Shown here: in pieces, positions 44,047 to 52,476 of the stretch
Numbering within the stretch: position 1 is the first letter of the stretch
Layout: each line of letters opens with the position of its first letter
Source of the DNA: HyVt-337 sp964428895
GTDB taxonomy: Bacteria; Planctomycetota; Phycisphaerae; SM23-33
Direction of reading: 5' to 3'
NCBI GenBank assembly: GCA_964428895.1
Contig: CAYRZU010000002.1
Coordinates: 36,918-100,917 of the forward strand
Length of the DNA stretch: 64,000 nucleotides
Notes under the pieces: generated by a model
The model's database searches: none
What the model was told of the DNA's origin: nothing
The model's input: only the letters and a program-made list of their open reading frames with translations
Made by a program: the position numbers and the translations under genes

Positions 44047-45323
44047 CGTTCGGTAACCCCGCCACCGCGCCGGTTTCGGCCCGTAGCGAGCGCGAGATCC
44101 TGCGCGAGCTGGCTAGGCAGGTGGCCGAGATCGCGGCGCTGCCGATCCAGGCCGAGCGGATCGAACTGTGGAAGGCCGTCAACCGTTGTCAGCCCACACG
44201 GCCGCCGGTGGCGATCTACCCCGAGCGGGCCTGGGCCGAGCTGGTCCCGGCCGGTTGCCTGCAATGTGAAGACCCCATGCTTCAACGCTGGGAGATGTTC
44301 TTCCGCCAGACGATCTTCCAGCACCACCACATCCCCGACGATCGGCCGATGCATGACCAGGTGCTGATCACGTGGGCGTTGGGGCAGTCCGATAGCGGCA
44401 TCGAGTTCAAGATTCTCCATCCCGACGGCGACGGACCCCACGCCTGCCGCTGGGAGCCGCCCATCAAAACGATAGCCGACATGGACGCCGCGCGCATTCC
44501 GGAGTTCTCGGTCGACCGGGACTACACCTTCCGCCGTCGTGACCGGGCGGAAGAGCTCTTCGGCGACATCCTGACCATTCGCATTTGGGGCGGGCAGCCG
44601 ATCTGGTCGGTGGGCATGTCGCAACTGATCATGTACCGTGGCCTTCAGCAGGCCATGCTCGACATGTACGAGCAACCGGAGCTCCTTCACCGCATCCTCG
44701 AACACGTCCAGGCCGTCGCCGCCGCCCGCATGGACTGGCTGGAGGCCGAGGACCTGCTCGGCCTCAATAGCGATGTGACCAAGATCGACTACTTCATGGG
44801 CTCCGGCCACGAGGGCTACACCGACGAACTACCCGCCCCCGATTTCGATGGCCACGTGCGCTGGCGCGACATGTGGGGCCTGGGTGAAATGCAGGAGTTC
44901 TCCGGCGTCGGGCCCGATCAGTTCTGGGAGTTCTCGCTGCAGTACCAGTTGCCGTTGCTGAATCGGTTCGGCCTGGTCAACTACGGCTGTTGTGAGCCGC
45001 TGGATGCAGTCTATGACCTGCTGATCGAGCATCTGCGCAAACTGCGGCGGCTGTCGATCACAAGCCCGTACGCCGATAAGCAGATTGCGGCCCAGGCCTG
45101 TCAGGATCGGTTCATCTTCTCCTGGAAGCCCAACCCCACCCCGCTGGCGACGCCCACGGTGGACTGGGACTGGATCGAAGCCGACCTCCGCGAGACGCTG
45201 GCCGTTGCTCGCGGCTGTCCGCTCGAGATCATCATGAAGAGCACCGAAACCTTCTGTGGCGACCCGGCCCGCGCGACTCGCTGGGTCGAAACCGCTCGCC
45301 GCTTGGCAGAGGAGTCCGTTTAG
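44043..45323 (+). CDS. URO-D-fold protein (methyltransferase-like)
   Basis: A 426-residue protein of the URO-D superfamily, longer than HemE. Candidate metal ligands are the Cys pair in VNYGCCEPL at the position of the corrinoid-methyltransferase HxC motif and Cys in STETFCGDP near the C-terminus. It starts inside the stop of the propeller gene and is followed 20 bp later by a rhamnose-mutarotase-like gene. A cobamide- or zinc-dependent methyl transfer from a sugar is plausible; a decarboxylase role cannot be excluded. Confidence 0.75.
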   Translation: MTFGNPATAPVSARSEREILRELARQVAEIAALPIQAERIELWKAVNRCQPTRPPVAIYPERAWAELVPAGCLQCEDPMLQRWEMFFRQTIFQHHHIPDDRPMHDQVLITWALGQSDSGIEFKILHPDGDGPHACRWEPPIKTIADMDAARIPEFSVDRDYTFRRRDRAEELFGDILTIRIWGGQPIWSVGMSQLIMYRGLQQAMLDMYEQPELLHRILEHVQAVAAARMDWLEAEDLLGLNSDVTKIDYFMGSGHEGYTDELPAPDFDGHVRWRDMWGLGEMQEFSGVGPDQFWEFSLQYQLPLLNRFGLVNYGCCEPLDAVYDLLIEHLRKLRRLSITSPYADKQIAAQACQDRFIFSWKPNPTPLATPTVDWDWIEADLRETLAVARGCPLEIIMKSTETFCGDPARATRWVETARRLAEESV

Positions 45324-45343
45324 TTGCACCCGAGGAGGCAGAT

Positions 45344-45730
45344 ATGACACCAAACGCAACGTCCGTTTACGGCCCGACGAACCCCACGCCCAAACAGGTG
45401 GCTGCGACCGGCGTACGCCGACTCGGGTCGGTCTTCGCCCTTAACGCCGACAACGAACAGCTCTACCGCGACCTGCACGCTGACGCCTGGCCGGGCGTTC
45501 TGGCGCAGTTGCGCAAGTCCGGTCTGCGGAACTTCTCCATCTTCATCACCGAACTGGCTGGCCAGAAGTACGTGATCAGCTACTACGAATACGTGGGAAC
45601 CGACTTCGACGCCGACCAAGCCGCGATGGCCGACGACCCCGTGACCCAGCGCTGGTGGCAGGCCCTGGGCCCGTGCGACGCCCCCGACGTCGAGTGCGGT
45701 CCCGTGGACCCGGTGTTCTGGATGGAATAG
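45344..45730 (+). CDS. L-rhamnose mutarotase family protein
   Basis: A 128-residue RhaM-fold protein. AWPGVLAQLRKSGLRNFSIFI and TQRWWQALGP match the core of L-rhamnose mutarotase (which has WPEL, NYAIYL and QRWW). An N-terminal extension of about 20 residues is not in the E. coli form. The family interconverts anomers of L-rhamnose or related deoxysugars, so this points to a deoxysugar substrate for the operon. GAGGAGGCAGAT upstream is a good ribosome site. Confidence 0.85.
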   Translation: MTPNATSVYGPTNPTPKQVAATGVRRLGSVFALNADNEQLYRDLHADAWPGVLAQLRKSGLRNFSIFITELAGQKYVISYYEYVGTDFDADQAAMADDPVTQRWWQALGPCDAPDVECGPVDPVFWME

Positions 45731-45817
45731 AACGTCCGCGCGGCGCTTGCCTCGGCCCGCGCCGGATAGTAGCGTGGCGGCCGTTCAATTGACCTGCTGC
45801 AAGAAAGCGAGAGTTCC

Positions 45818-47275
45818 ATGAGCCAACTGATACTCGATCGAGCCGTTTTCCGGGATAAGGTCTACGCCTGCTGGATGGGCAAGAACATCGGCGGCACGCT
45901 GGGCGGGCCGTGGGAGGATAAGCAGCACACGCATTCCTTCACGTTCTACGAGCCCGTGCCGGATGAGGCCGCCCCCAACGACGACCTGGACCTGCAACTG
46001 GTCTGGCTGAAGATGCTCGAAGACCGCGGGATCGACCCCTCCGTGCGGACCTTCGCCGAATACTGGAGCCGCTTCGCCGAGAGGTACCCGTGGAACGAGT
46101 ACGGGTTCTTCATGCGGAACTTCGAGCGAGGCCTGCTGCCGCCGGTGGCCGGGTGCTTCGAGAACTACTACGTTGACGAAATGGGTTCGCCCATTCGCTC
46201 GGAGATTTGGGCCTGCCTGCACCCGGGCGACCCGCAGGCTGCGGCCCGGATGGCGTGGAAGGACTCCGCCATCGATCACTCCGGTGGCGAAGGCATGTGG
46301 GGCGAAATGTTCTGGTCGGCGTTGCAGGCGGCGGCGTTTGTCGAAAGCGACCCGCTCACGCTGATCAACATCGGCCTGAACATGATTCCGCTGAGCAGCC
46401 ACATTGCCCGGTCGATTCGCGAGGCGGTGTGGAGCTTCCAGAACGGTAAGACCTGGGGCGAAGCCCGCGAGCGGATCGCCACGCGGTTCGGCCACATCCA
46501 GTCGTGCAACGCCGTGCCCAACCACGGGTTCACCATCATCGGCTGGCTGTACGGTAAGGATTTTGGGGACTGCCTCTGCCAGGCCGTCAACTGCGGGTTC
46601 GATACCGACTGCACCGGCGCCACGCTGGGCGCCACGCTCGGCATCCTGACCGGCATGGCCGGCATTCCCGAGAAGTGGACCGACCCGGTCGGTGACGGCA
46701 TCGTGCTGCATGAGTTCACGGGCGAGTGCGACCCGCCGAAGACCATCGGCGAACTGACCGACCGCACCGTCAAGCTGGCCGAGAAGTCGGTCAAGGCCAA
46801 GGAGACAATCGCTTTCGGCGATAAAGCAAAGCTGCCCGATGACCTACTCAGTCGTCTGTTCCGCAGCGACGTGGCCCACGCCGCCGGCAAGCAGGATATC
46901 CACGCGGCCGTCGAGCTGCTCGGCGACAAGGAAGTCTGGCTGCACTACGGCGGCGAGCCGGTCGCTCGGCCGGGCATCGCCAAGGACGTGACCGTCACCA
47001 CCGTTCCGGCCTCGGCGGCGGAGGCGGACATGGAAGTTCCGGCCGGCTGGGAGTGCCAGCACCTCGGGCCCGGGCGGTTCCGCATTACCGGGCCGGACAC
47101 CATACCCGATCGCAACACGCTGGCGGTCACCATCGACGGCGAGACCGTGGCGTTTACCATCCTCGGCCCGGGCGAGGCCAAAGGTTTCGCCGCCGGCGAC
47201 AACGTCGAATACTGCAAAGGCTGCTGGGCTCGCATCGAAGCCTGCATCTGCGATAAGAAGAAGTCCAAGGCCTAA
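45818..47275 (+). CDS. ADP-ribosylglycohydrolase family protein
   Basis: A 485-residue protein. The all-helical core contains GKNIGGTLGG, the metal-binding NDDLDLQ (family DDT motif altered to DDLD) and DTDCTGATLG (family DTDxxA). A C-terminal extension of about 150 residues ends in a small Cys cluster, CKGCWARIEACIC. The family removes ADP-ribose from proteins, but planctomycete members in glycan operons may hydrolyse other N- or O-glycosidic bonds; that is inference. No signal peptide. It lies 14 bp before a URO-D gene. Confidence 0.85.
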   Translation: MSQLILDRAVFRDKVYACWMGKNIGGTLGGPWEDKQHTHSFTFYEPVPDEAAPNDDLDLQLVWLKMLEDRGIDPSVRTFAEYWSRFAERYPWNEYGFFMRNFERGLLPPVAGCFENYYVDEMGSPIRSEIWACLHPGDPQAAARMAWKDSAIDHSGGEGMWGEMFWSALQAAAFVESDPLTLINIGLNMIPLSSHIARSIREAVWSFQNGKTWGEARERIATRFGHIQSCNAVPNHGFTIIGWLYGKDFGDCLCQAVNCGFDTDCTGATLGATLGILTGMAGIPEKWTDPVGDGIVLHEFTGECDPPKTIGELTDRTVKLAEKSVKAKETIAFGDKAKLPDDLLSRLFRSDVAHAAGKQDIHAAVELLGDKEVWLHYGGEPVARPGIAKDVTVTTVPASAAEADMEVPAGWECQHLGPGRFRITGPDTIPDRNTLAVTIDGETVAFTILGPGEAKGFAAGDNVEYCKGCWARIEACICDKKKSKA

Positions 47276-47288
47276 GAAGGCCCCCCCC

Positions 47289-48326
47289 ATGGCTGACCGC
47301 GATTGGTCCATTCCCCCACACGCAAAAGACGAGCCGGATTTCGAGAACCTGCTGGCGGTGCTGCAGCGGCAGGCGCCGAAGCGCCCGACGATGTACGAGC
47401 TGTTCCTCAATGATGAGCTCTACCACATCCTGTCAGCGCAGACGTCTGAGGGCCTGACCGGCTCGGCCCAGACGATTGCGGCCATGCGCAACGCGGGGTA
47501 CGACTACATCCCGGGCGGCATTCCGGGCTTTCACTTCGACAAGGGAGAGCGGACCCACGCGAAGACCTATTCGCTTAACGAAGGCGCCGTCATCAGCAAT
47601 CGCGCGGACTTCAACGCCTACACCTGGCCGGACGTGGAGGCCTGCAACCATCAGGAACTTGCCGACATCGAACCGCTCCTGCCGGAGGGCATGAAGATCA
47701 TCGCCGGCGGGCCGTGCGGCGTGCTGGAGAACGTGATTGGCATGGTCGGCTACGAACCCCTGTGCATGATGATCGCCGACGACGAGCAGCTCGTTTATGA
47801 CATCTTCGAGAAGGTCGGCAGCCGCCTGGTGGCGTATTACACCAAGGCCGTTACTTATCCGTCTGTGGGCGCGATTGTGGGCAACGACGATTGGGGATTT
47901 AAGAGCCAGACCATGCTCAGCCCGGCCGACATGCGACGGTTCGTGATCCCGTGGACCCGCGATATCGTCGCGGCCGCCCATGCCGCGGGCAGACCCGCCA
48001 TCCAACACTCCTGCGGCAACCGCCAGCAGATTCTCGACGACCTGTTTGACGACATCCAATACGACGGGATCCACTCCTACGAGGACACCATTCAGCCGGT
48101 CGAAGACGCCTACGACCAATACGGCCATCGGACGGCCATCATCGGCGGCATCGATGTGGACTTCATGGTCCGCCGCTCACCGCGCGAAATCTACGAGCGG
48201 TCGGCGGCCATGCTGGATAAGACCGGCGGGAAAGGCTACGCCCTCGGCTCGGGCAACAGCATTGCCCCGTACATCCCGCACGAGAACTACTTCGCCATGG
48301 TCCAAGCGGCGTTGGATGCCCGGTAG
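47289..48326 (+). CDS. URO-D-fold protein (methyltransferase-like)
   Basis: A 345-residue member of the URO-D superfamily. IQHSCGNRQQILDDL is a good match to the HxCGxxxxxL zinc motif of MtaA-type corrinoid methyltransferases; IAGGPCGVLENVIGMVGYE and YALGSGNSIAPYIPHENY are conserved. The third Cys ligand of MtaA is replaced by GSGNS. Last gene of the operon and convergent with the ceramidase/PHP fusion. Of the three URO-D proteins here it is the closest to known methyltransferases. Confidence 0.82.
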   Translation: MADRDWSIPPHAKDEPDFENLLAVLQRQAPKRPTMYELFLNDELYHILSAQTSEGLTGSAQTIAAMRNAGYDYIPGGIPGFHFDKGERTHAKTYSLNEGAVISNRADFNAYTWPDVEACNHQELADIEPLLPEGMKIIAGGPCGVLENVIGMVGYEPLCMMIADDEQLVYDIFEKVGSRLVAYYTKAVTYPSVGAIVGNDDWGFKSQTMLSPADMRRFVIPWTRDIVAAAHAAGRPAIQHSCGNRQQILDDLFDDIQYDGIHSYEDTIQPVEDAYDQYGHRTAIIGGIDVDFMVRRSPREIYERSAAMLDKTGGKGYALGSGNSIAPYIPHENYFAMVQAALDAR

Positions 48327-48329
48327 AAG

Positions 48330-50708
48330 TTACCGGGGTTCAATGTAGATGGGGGCGGAGAAGGCGCGGCGGTCGTCGCCGGCGATGATCTCTAGTCGGT
48401 AGTGCGTGCGGCGGGCGGGGGTCTTGCGGGTTAGTGCGTCGTGGAAAGTCGTGTCCTCGCGGATGCGCCATTCCTTGACTACGCGACCGTTGGAGAGGAT
48501 GCGAGCCCACGCCAGGCCGTAGGCGTCGGCGGCGCGGGCGGTCAGCCGCAGGGGCTGGCCCTTGCGAGGCCTGACGGTGGAGCCCATGGGCTTGCCGTTG
48601 CAGGCGAAGTCGAGCAGGGGCAGTTCACTGGCGAAGCAATCCCCGGTGGCCAGGGCGCTGGCGATTGATGTGGCGCTGCAGCGGGGGGCATAGACGCCCG
48701 TCCAGCAATCGCCGAACTCGACCAGGCCGTGGGCGTCGCTGCCAGCCAGCGGCGTAACGCGGCGGCCCATCGCCAGCAGTCGATCCATCAGCTTCACGTT
48801 CCACGGACCGGCCCCGGGATAGGCCCGGGCGATTCGGGTGAAGCCGTTCATCACCTCGATGGCCAGATCGCCGAGAGTGGCCAGGTCGGCCACGATGGTT
48901 TCGAAGGTGGCTGATTCATTGGGCTCGACCGGATGGGCCACCCATACGAACGGCGCAACGGCTCGGGCGGTTTCAACCGCCTCCGCCACGGTCGCCCGGC
49001 CCTTGTGCACCATGCTCGGGCACAGCAAGCCCACGTGGTAGCGCCCGCCGACACTCTCCTCGCCAAGGCCGGCCCGGCGAAACCGTTTGACCGACCGCCG
49101 CTGGGCGAGTGTTTCGTGATCGGTGCAGAAGATGAAGTCCATCCGGCTCAGTTTGGTCACGCGCTCGACATTCTCGGCGATGGTGCTACAGCCATCGGAG
49201 TAGGTCGAATGCGAATGAATCTCAACGGCCAGCGGCCTTCGCTTTTCCGAACGGTTGAACAGCTTCCGCGTTTCGGCCAGACGCTGGCCCAGTCGCTGCT
49301 TCTGCAACATGCAGACAGCCAGGGCGCCGTGGGTCTGCCGACGGACCAGATCGTCGCGTCGATTCATGGGCAATTCCTGCTCGCCCGCCCAGAGGCCGGC
49401 GACGAGATCATGGATGATCTTTTCGCACCCGACGGCCGGCGGGCCGTAGTGGCGTGTCATGACGTTGCAGGGGTCGAGGTAGGGCAGGCAACCGGCTTCG
49501 TAGCCGCCGCGGATGCCCATGGCCAGGGAGTCGTCGGTGGCGATGTAACCGGTGGCGCCGTTGGTCAGGCCCAGGGTCATGTTGTGGGCGAAGGGGGCGG
49601 CCTGGTCGACCCACAGCTCGTACTGGCAGAACATCTCACCGGCGTAGGTGACCAGCACCCACTCGTCGCCGAGGGAGACCACCGTCGCGTCGAAGCGCCA
49701 CGGCGGCGGCGTTTCGCCTCGGGCCATCATCTGTTCGAGCTTCTCGAAATGGGCCACGAAGTGATCGTGGTCCTCTTGTCGGAAGCAGACGTTCTCGCCG
49801 GGGACGAAGGCGGCCTTGAGCTTTTCGACGGACTCGCTGATCTCGTCCCACGGGGGCAATTCGCGGGTGGGCAGGTCGGCGCGGCCGGTACGGATTCGGA
49901 ACGCGTCGGCCGAGATCGACTCGGCCGTTTCCATCGCGGCCAGTACCGCGTCGCCGAGCTTTCGTCCGGCGGCGTCGGCGTTCTCATGGGAGCTTCGTAG
50001 CGGATAGCCGTTGATGTTGCCCTGGCAGCCCTGGGCGAACAGGGGGACCACATCCGGGCCGAGGGCCTCGCGGATTCGCACCACCGCCGCTCCGGGGAAG
50101 TCGGCACTGACCAGGGCGGTTCCGTTCGGCACGATCACGGGGTGGGCGGCGTGTTCGAACAGGATCGCCATGGGCGTCCCGTCGGGGCCGTCGACTTCTA
50201 GAGTGTTGGTCCACGGAACGACCGGTCCGTCGGGGTTGTCGTCCATGTGCACGCAACCGTTGTCGCCCACGAGGCGGCGGTTGAACCCCACCTGCACGGG
50301 CGCTCGGCCGGCCTTGAGCGTGGCCGGGGAGAGCTTGGATTTCGCCTCGACGATGACGGCTAGAAAGGCGTCGCGGGTGGCGGCGGCCCAGGCGGCGTCG
50401 GCGGGCGCCTGTTCGGCCAGGCTGGCGTAGTCGCCAAAGCTGCGAGATGAGTGCGGGTGCGAGAAGTTCAGCAGCACGTTGTCGATGCCGATTTCATCGG
50501 CGATGCGCTGTCGGAGTGCGTCGCAGGAGGCGAAGTCGCTGCCGATCAGATCCGAGCAGACGATGGCCAGCGTGGTTCCGGCGCCGTCTTGGAGCACCAG
50601 GGCCCGGACGAACAACGGATCGTGGGCGCCCACGTTGGCGCGAACAGGGTGGCTGATTTCCAACCCCACAGGGGGCGTAATATCGCGTTCGGCGGCGGCG
50701 GCTTTCAT
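48330..50708 (-). CDS. Ceramidase-like hydrolase fused to PHP metallohydrolase
   Basis: A 792-residue two-domain protein; the ATG at 50708 has GGAG upstream. Residues 1-447 match the neutral/alkaline ceramidase N-terminal family: FSHPHSSRSFGDYA, FEHAAHPVIVPN, FAQGCQGNINGYPL, VTYAGEMFCQYELWVDQA. From M448 (ATG at 49367, with AGGAA just upstream) the remaining 345 residues are a complete PHP protein: EIHSHSTYSDG, FCTDHE, VWVAHP, AGSDAHG and a C-terminal beta module ending FSAPIYIEP. This half matches the stand-alone 344-residue PHP at 60844 end to end. No signal peptide. An internal restart at M448 is possible. Substrate unknown; both halves are metal-dependent hydrolases of amide- or ester-type bonds. 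Confidence 0.85.
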   Translation of the reverse strand: MKAAAAERDITPPVGLEISHPVRANVGAHDPLFVRALVLQDGAGTTLAIVCSDLIGSDFASCDALRQRIADEIGIDNVLLNFSHPHSSRSFGDYASLAEQAPADAAWAAATRDAFLAVIVEAKSKLSPATLKAGRAPVQVGFNRRLVGDNGCVHMDDNPDGPVVPWTNTLEVDGPDGTPMAILFEHAAHPVIVPNGTALVSADFPGAAVVRIREALGPDVVPLFAQGCQGNINGYPLRSSHENADAAGRKLGDAVLAAMETAESISADAFRIRTGRADLPTRELPPWDEISESVEKLKAAFVPGENVCFRQEDHDHFVAHFEKLEQMMARGETPPPWRFDATVVSLGDEWVLVTYAGEMFCQYELWVDQAAPFAHNMTLGLTNGATGYIATDDSLAMGIRGGYEAGCLPYLDPCNVMTRHYGPPAVGCEKIIHDLVAGLWAGEQELPMNRRDDLVRRQTHGALAVCMLQKQRLGQRLAETRKLFNRSEKRRPLAVEIHSHSTYSDGCSTIAENVERVTKLSRMDFIFCTDHETLAQRRSVKRFRRAGLGEESVGGRYHVGLLCPSMVHKGRATVAEAVETARAVAPFVWVAHPVEPNESATFETIVADLATLGDLAIEVMNGFTRIARAYPGAGPWNVKLMDRLLAMGRRVTPLAGSDAHGLVEFGDCWTGVYAPRCSATSIASALATGDCFASELPLLDFACNGKPMGSTVRPRKGQPLRLTARAADAYGLAWARILSNGRVVKEWRIREDTTFHDALTRKTPARRTHYRLEIIAGDDRRAFSAPIYIEPR

Positions 50709-50794
50709 GATCGGTCTCCGGGAGGGTCTGTGTTCGGCAAGATAATGCCCATCGGCGGGTCCGGCAAGGCGGCGTCGAGCGACAAAAGCGCGGG

Positions 50795-50823
50795 ATGACA
50801 AATTCGGGTCGCGCTGGTAATCT
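50795..50823 (+). promoter_or_regulatory. Candidate sigma-70-type promoter for the chorismate synthase-like gene
   Basis: ATGACA (50795-50800), a 17-nt spacer and TAATCT (50818-50823) lie 41 nt before the ATG. The -35 matches consensus at 5 of 6 positions; the -10 is weak. Confidence 0.3.
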
Positions 50824-50864
50824 ATTGAGCCGATCTTAGAACAATTCTTCAGGAGTGAATTCAG

Positions 50865-52202
50865 ATGATAGGTTGCAGCGTAAACAGACTGTTTCAGGTG
50901 ACCGTCAGTGGTGGCTCGTACCAGGACGGCCTGTCGGCCATTCTGCAGGGCGTGCCCGCGGGCATGCGCCTGACCGAGCAGGAAATCTACGGCGACTTGC
51001 TGCTTCGCAAGCCAGGCGCCGATGAACTGTCCAGCCCTCGCAAGGAGCCCGACCTGCCCGTGATCTACACCGGGCTGAACGTGGGTGATACCATCCTGGG
51101 AGCGGGCAACAAGGGCCACACCAATGGCACGCCGCTGACGATTCTGATCCCCAACCTGGATCGCCACGACATTCACATCGAGCAGTACCAGGAGACCAAC
51201 CGCACCCCGCGGCCGGGCCACGCGTCGTATGCGTCCTTCATGAAGTACGGGCCCGACGATGACGCCATCGGGGCGGGGTTGTTCTCCGGGCGATACACGT
51301 CGACCATCGTGGCGGCCGGCTACGTGGCCAAGAAGATCCTGGCGCTGTGCGGCATCAACGTGTTCTCCTTCATTCGCGAGATGGCGGGCGTCCGCTGCGA
51401 TGACGTCGCTCACGACAAGGCCCTGGCCGTTGCGGACGCCTACAAGCAATTCCGCCGCGACACCGATCCGTTCTACCAGGACGTCTACGTCGGCAATCGC
51501 ATTACCATGGACATGCGGTTCCTGACCAAGACGGCTGTCCTGGCCCAGATCGAGAACGAGATCGACGATATTCGGGACAAAGCCCCTGACGTCACCGCCG
51601 ATGCCATCCGCGAGAAGTACGGCGTGCACTACATCGTCAACTGTCCGGACTTCAAGGCCGCCGAGGCCATGCTGGAAGCGGGCAACAAGGTCTCGGCCAC
51701 AGGCGATTCGACCGGCGGCGTGGTGGAAGTGGTGGCCACGGGCATCCCCGCCGGCTTGGGCGAGCCGGTGTTCAACAAGCTCGACGCCGAGCTCGGCCGC
51801 ATGCTGGGTATCGGAGCGGTCAAGGGCGTGGAGGTCGGGGCCGGCTTCGGCGTCAAGGACATGACGGGCTTCGAGAGCAATGACGCCATGCACGCCGAGG
51901 ACGGCAAGGTGGTCTTCGAATCCAACAACGCCGGCGGCATCACCGGCGGGTTGGCCACGGGTCAGCCGATTGTGGTCCGGCTGGCCGTCAAGCCCACGCC
52001 CACCATCGACCGGCCTCAGACGACCATCGACAAGTACACGTTGGAGACCAAGGACCTCGCGGCCATCACCCGCCGCGACCCGACCATCGTCAACCGCATC
52101 TGGCCGGTAGCTGAGAACTACACCGCCTTGGTCCTGCTGGACAACCTGATGGCCCACTTCGGCTATCAGATGCTCAAAGACAAGGTCGCCGGCGCCGACT
52201 AG
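50865..52202 (+). CDS. aroC: Chorismate synthase homologue, divergent
   Basis: A 445-residue protein recognisable as chorismate synthase by overall order: NRLFQVT, GVPAGMRLT, RKPGADELSSPRKEPD, RPGHASY (H119), VAAGYVAKKIL, STGGVVEVVATGIPAGLGEP and KLDAELGRMLGIGAVKGVE. Canonical enzymes convert EPSP to chorismate with reduced FMN. Several invariant sites differ: FGESHG is SGGSYQ (Tyr19 for the first catalytic His), GGRSSARET is FSGRYTST, and the late RHDPC is RRDPT. It may be a working but divergent enzyme or a paralogue with another role. No other shikimate gene is nearby. GGAGTGA precedes the start. Confidence 0.8.
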   Translation: MIGCSVNRLFQVTVSGGSYQDGLSAILQGVPAGMRLTEQEIYGDLLLRKPGADELSSPRKEPDLPVIYTGLNVGDTILGAGNKGHTNGTPLTILIPNLDRHDIHIEQYQETNRTPRPGHASYASFMKYGPDDDAIGAGLFSGRYTSTIVAAGYVAKKILALCGINVFSFIREMAGVRCDDVAHDKALAVADAYKQFRRDTDPFYQDVYVGNRITMDMRFLTKTAVLAQIENEIDDIRDKAPDVTADAIREKYGVHYIVNCPDFKAAEAMLEAGNKVSATGDSTGGVVEVVATGIPAGLGEPVFNKLDAELGRMLGIGAVKGVEVGAGFGVKDMTGFESNDAMHAEDGKVVFESNNAGGITGGLATGQPIVVRLAVKPTPTIDRPQTTIDKYTLETKDLAAITRRDPTIVNRIWPVAENYTALVLLDNLMAHFGYQMLKDKVAGAD

Positions 52203-52230
52203 CGTGGGGACATCTGATTCGATCGCAGCA

Positions 52231-52264
52231 AGACGGGCGGTCGCCACAGGGCGGCTGCCCGTCT
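52231..52264 (+). terminator. Stem-loop after the chorismate synthase-like gene
   Basis: An 8-bp perfect stem (AGACGGGC at 52231-52238, GCCCGTCT at 52257-52264) with an 18-nt loop, 28 nt after the stop, followed by CTGTCTCTG. It has few T residues, so it is a moderate terminator candidate. Confidence 0.45.
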
Positions 52265-52476
52265 CTGTCTCTGACTGCCCGGAAGTGGCCGGCCCTTTCT
52301 CCTGAGGCAATCCGACGGCCTCGCAGTCGCGCTTTCCTCACATTCCGCCTTCCCGAGTGGCTCGGGCCGAAATCGAATCCTACGGTTCGAGTGTTCCGTG
52401 GTCGGGTCGTTGTCAGAGGGACTCGCCCGGCCCGGGATAAGAGCCAATTTGAGATTTCACCCCAGGAGGCGAAACC

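Noticed and set aside
45344..45730. Corrinoid-binding protein needed by the URO-D operon
   Set aside because: The sequence matches the RhaM fold and lacks the DxHxxG cobalamin motif.
44043..48326. HemE function for the URO-D proteins
   Set aside because: No haem-biosynthesis neighbours, the N-terminal HemE signature is absent, and lengths and metal motifs fit methyltransferase-like branches better.
50709..52310. N-terminal extension of the ceramidase/PHP fusion by more than 500 codons
   Set aside because: It is antisense to the chorismate synthase homologue and has biased composition; the ATG at 50708 with GGAG begins the conserved domain.
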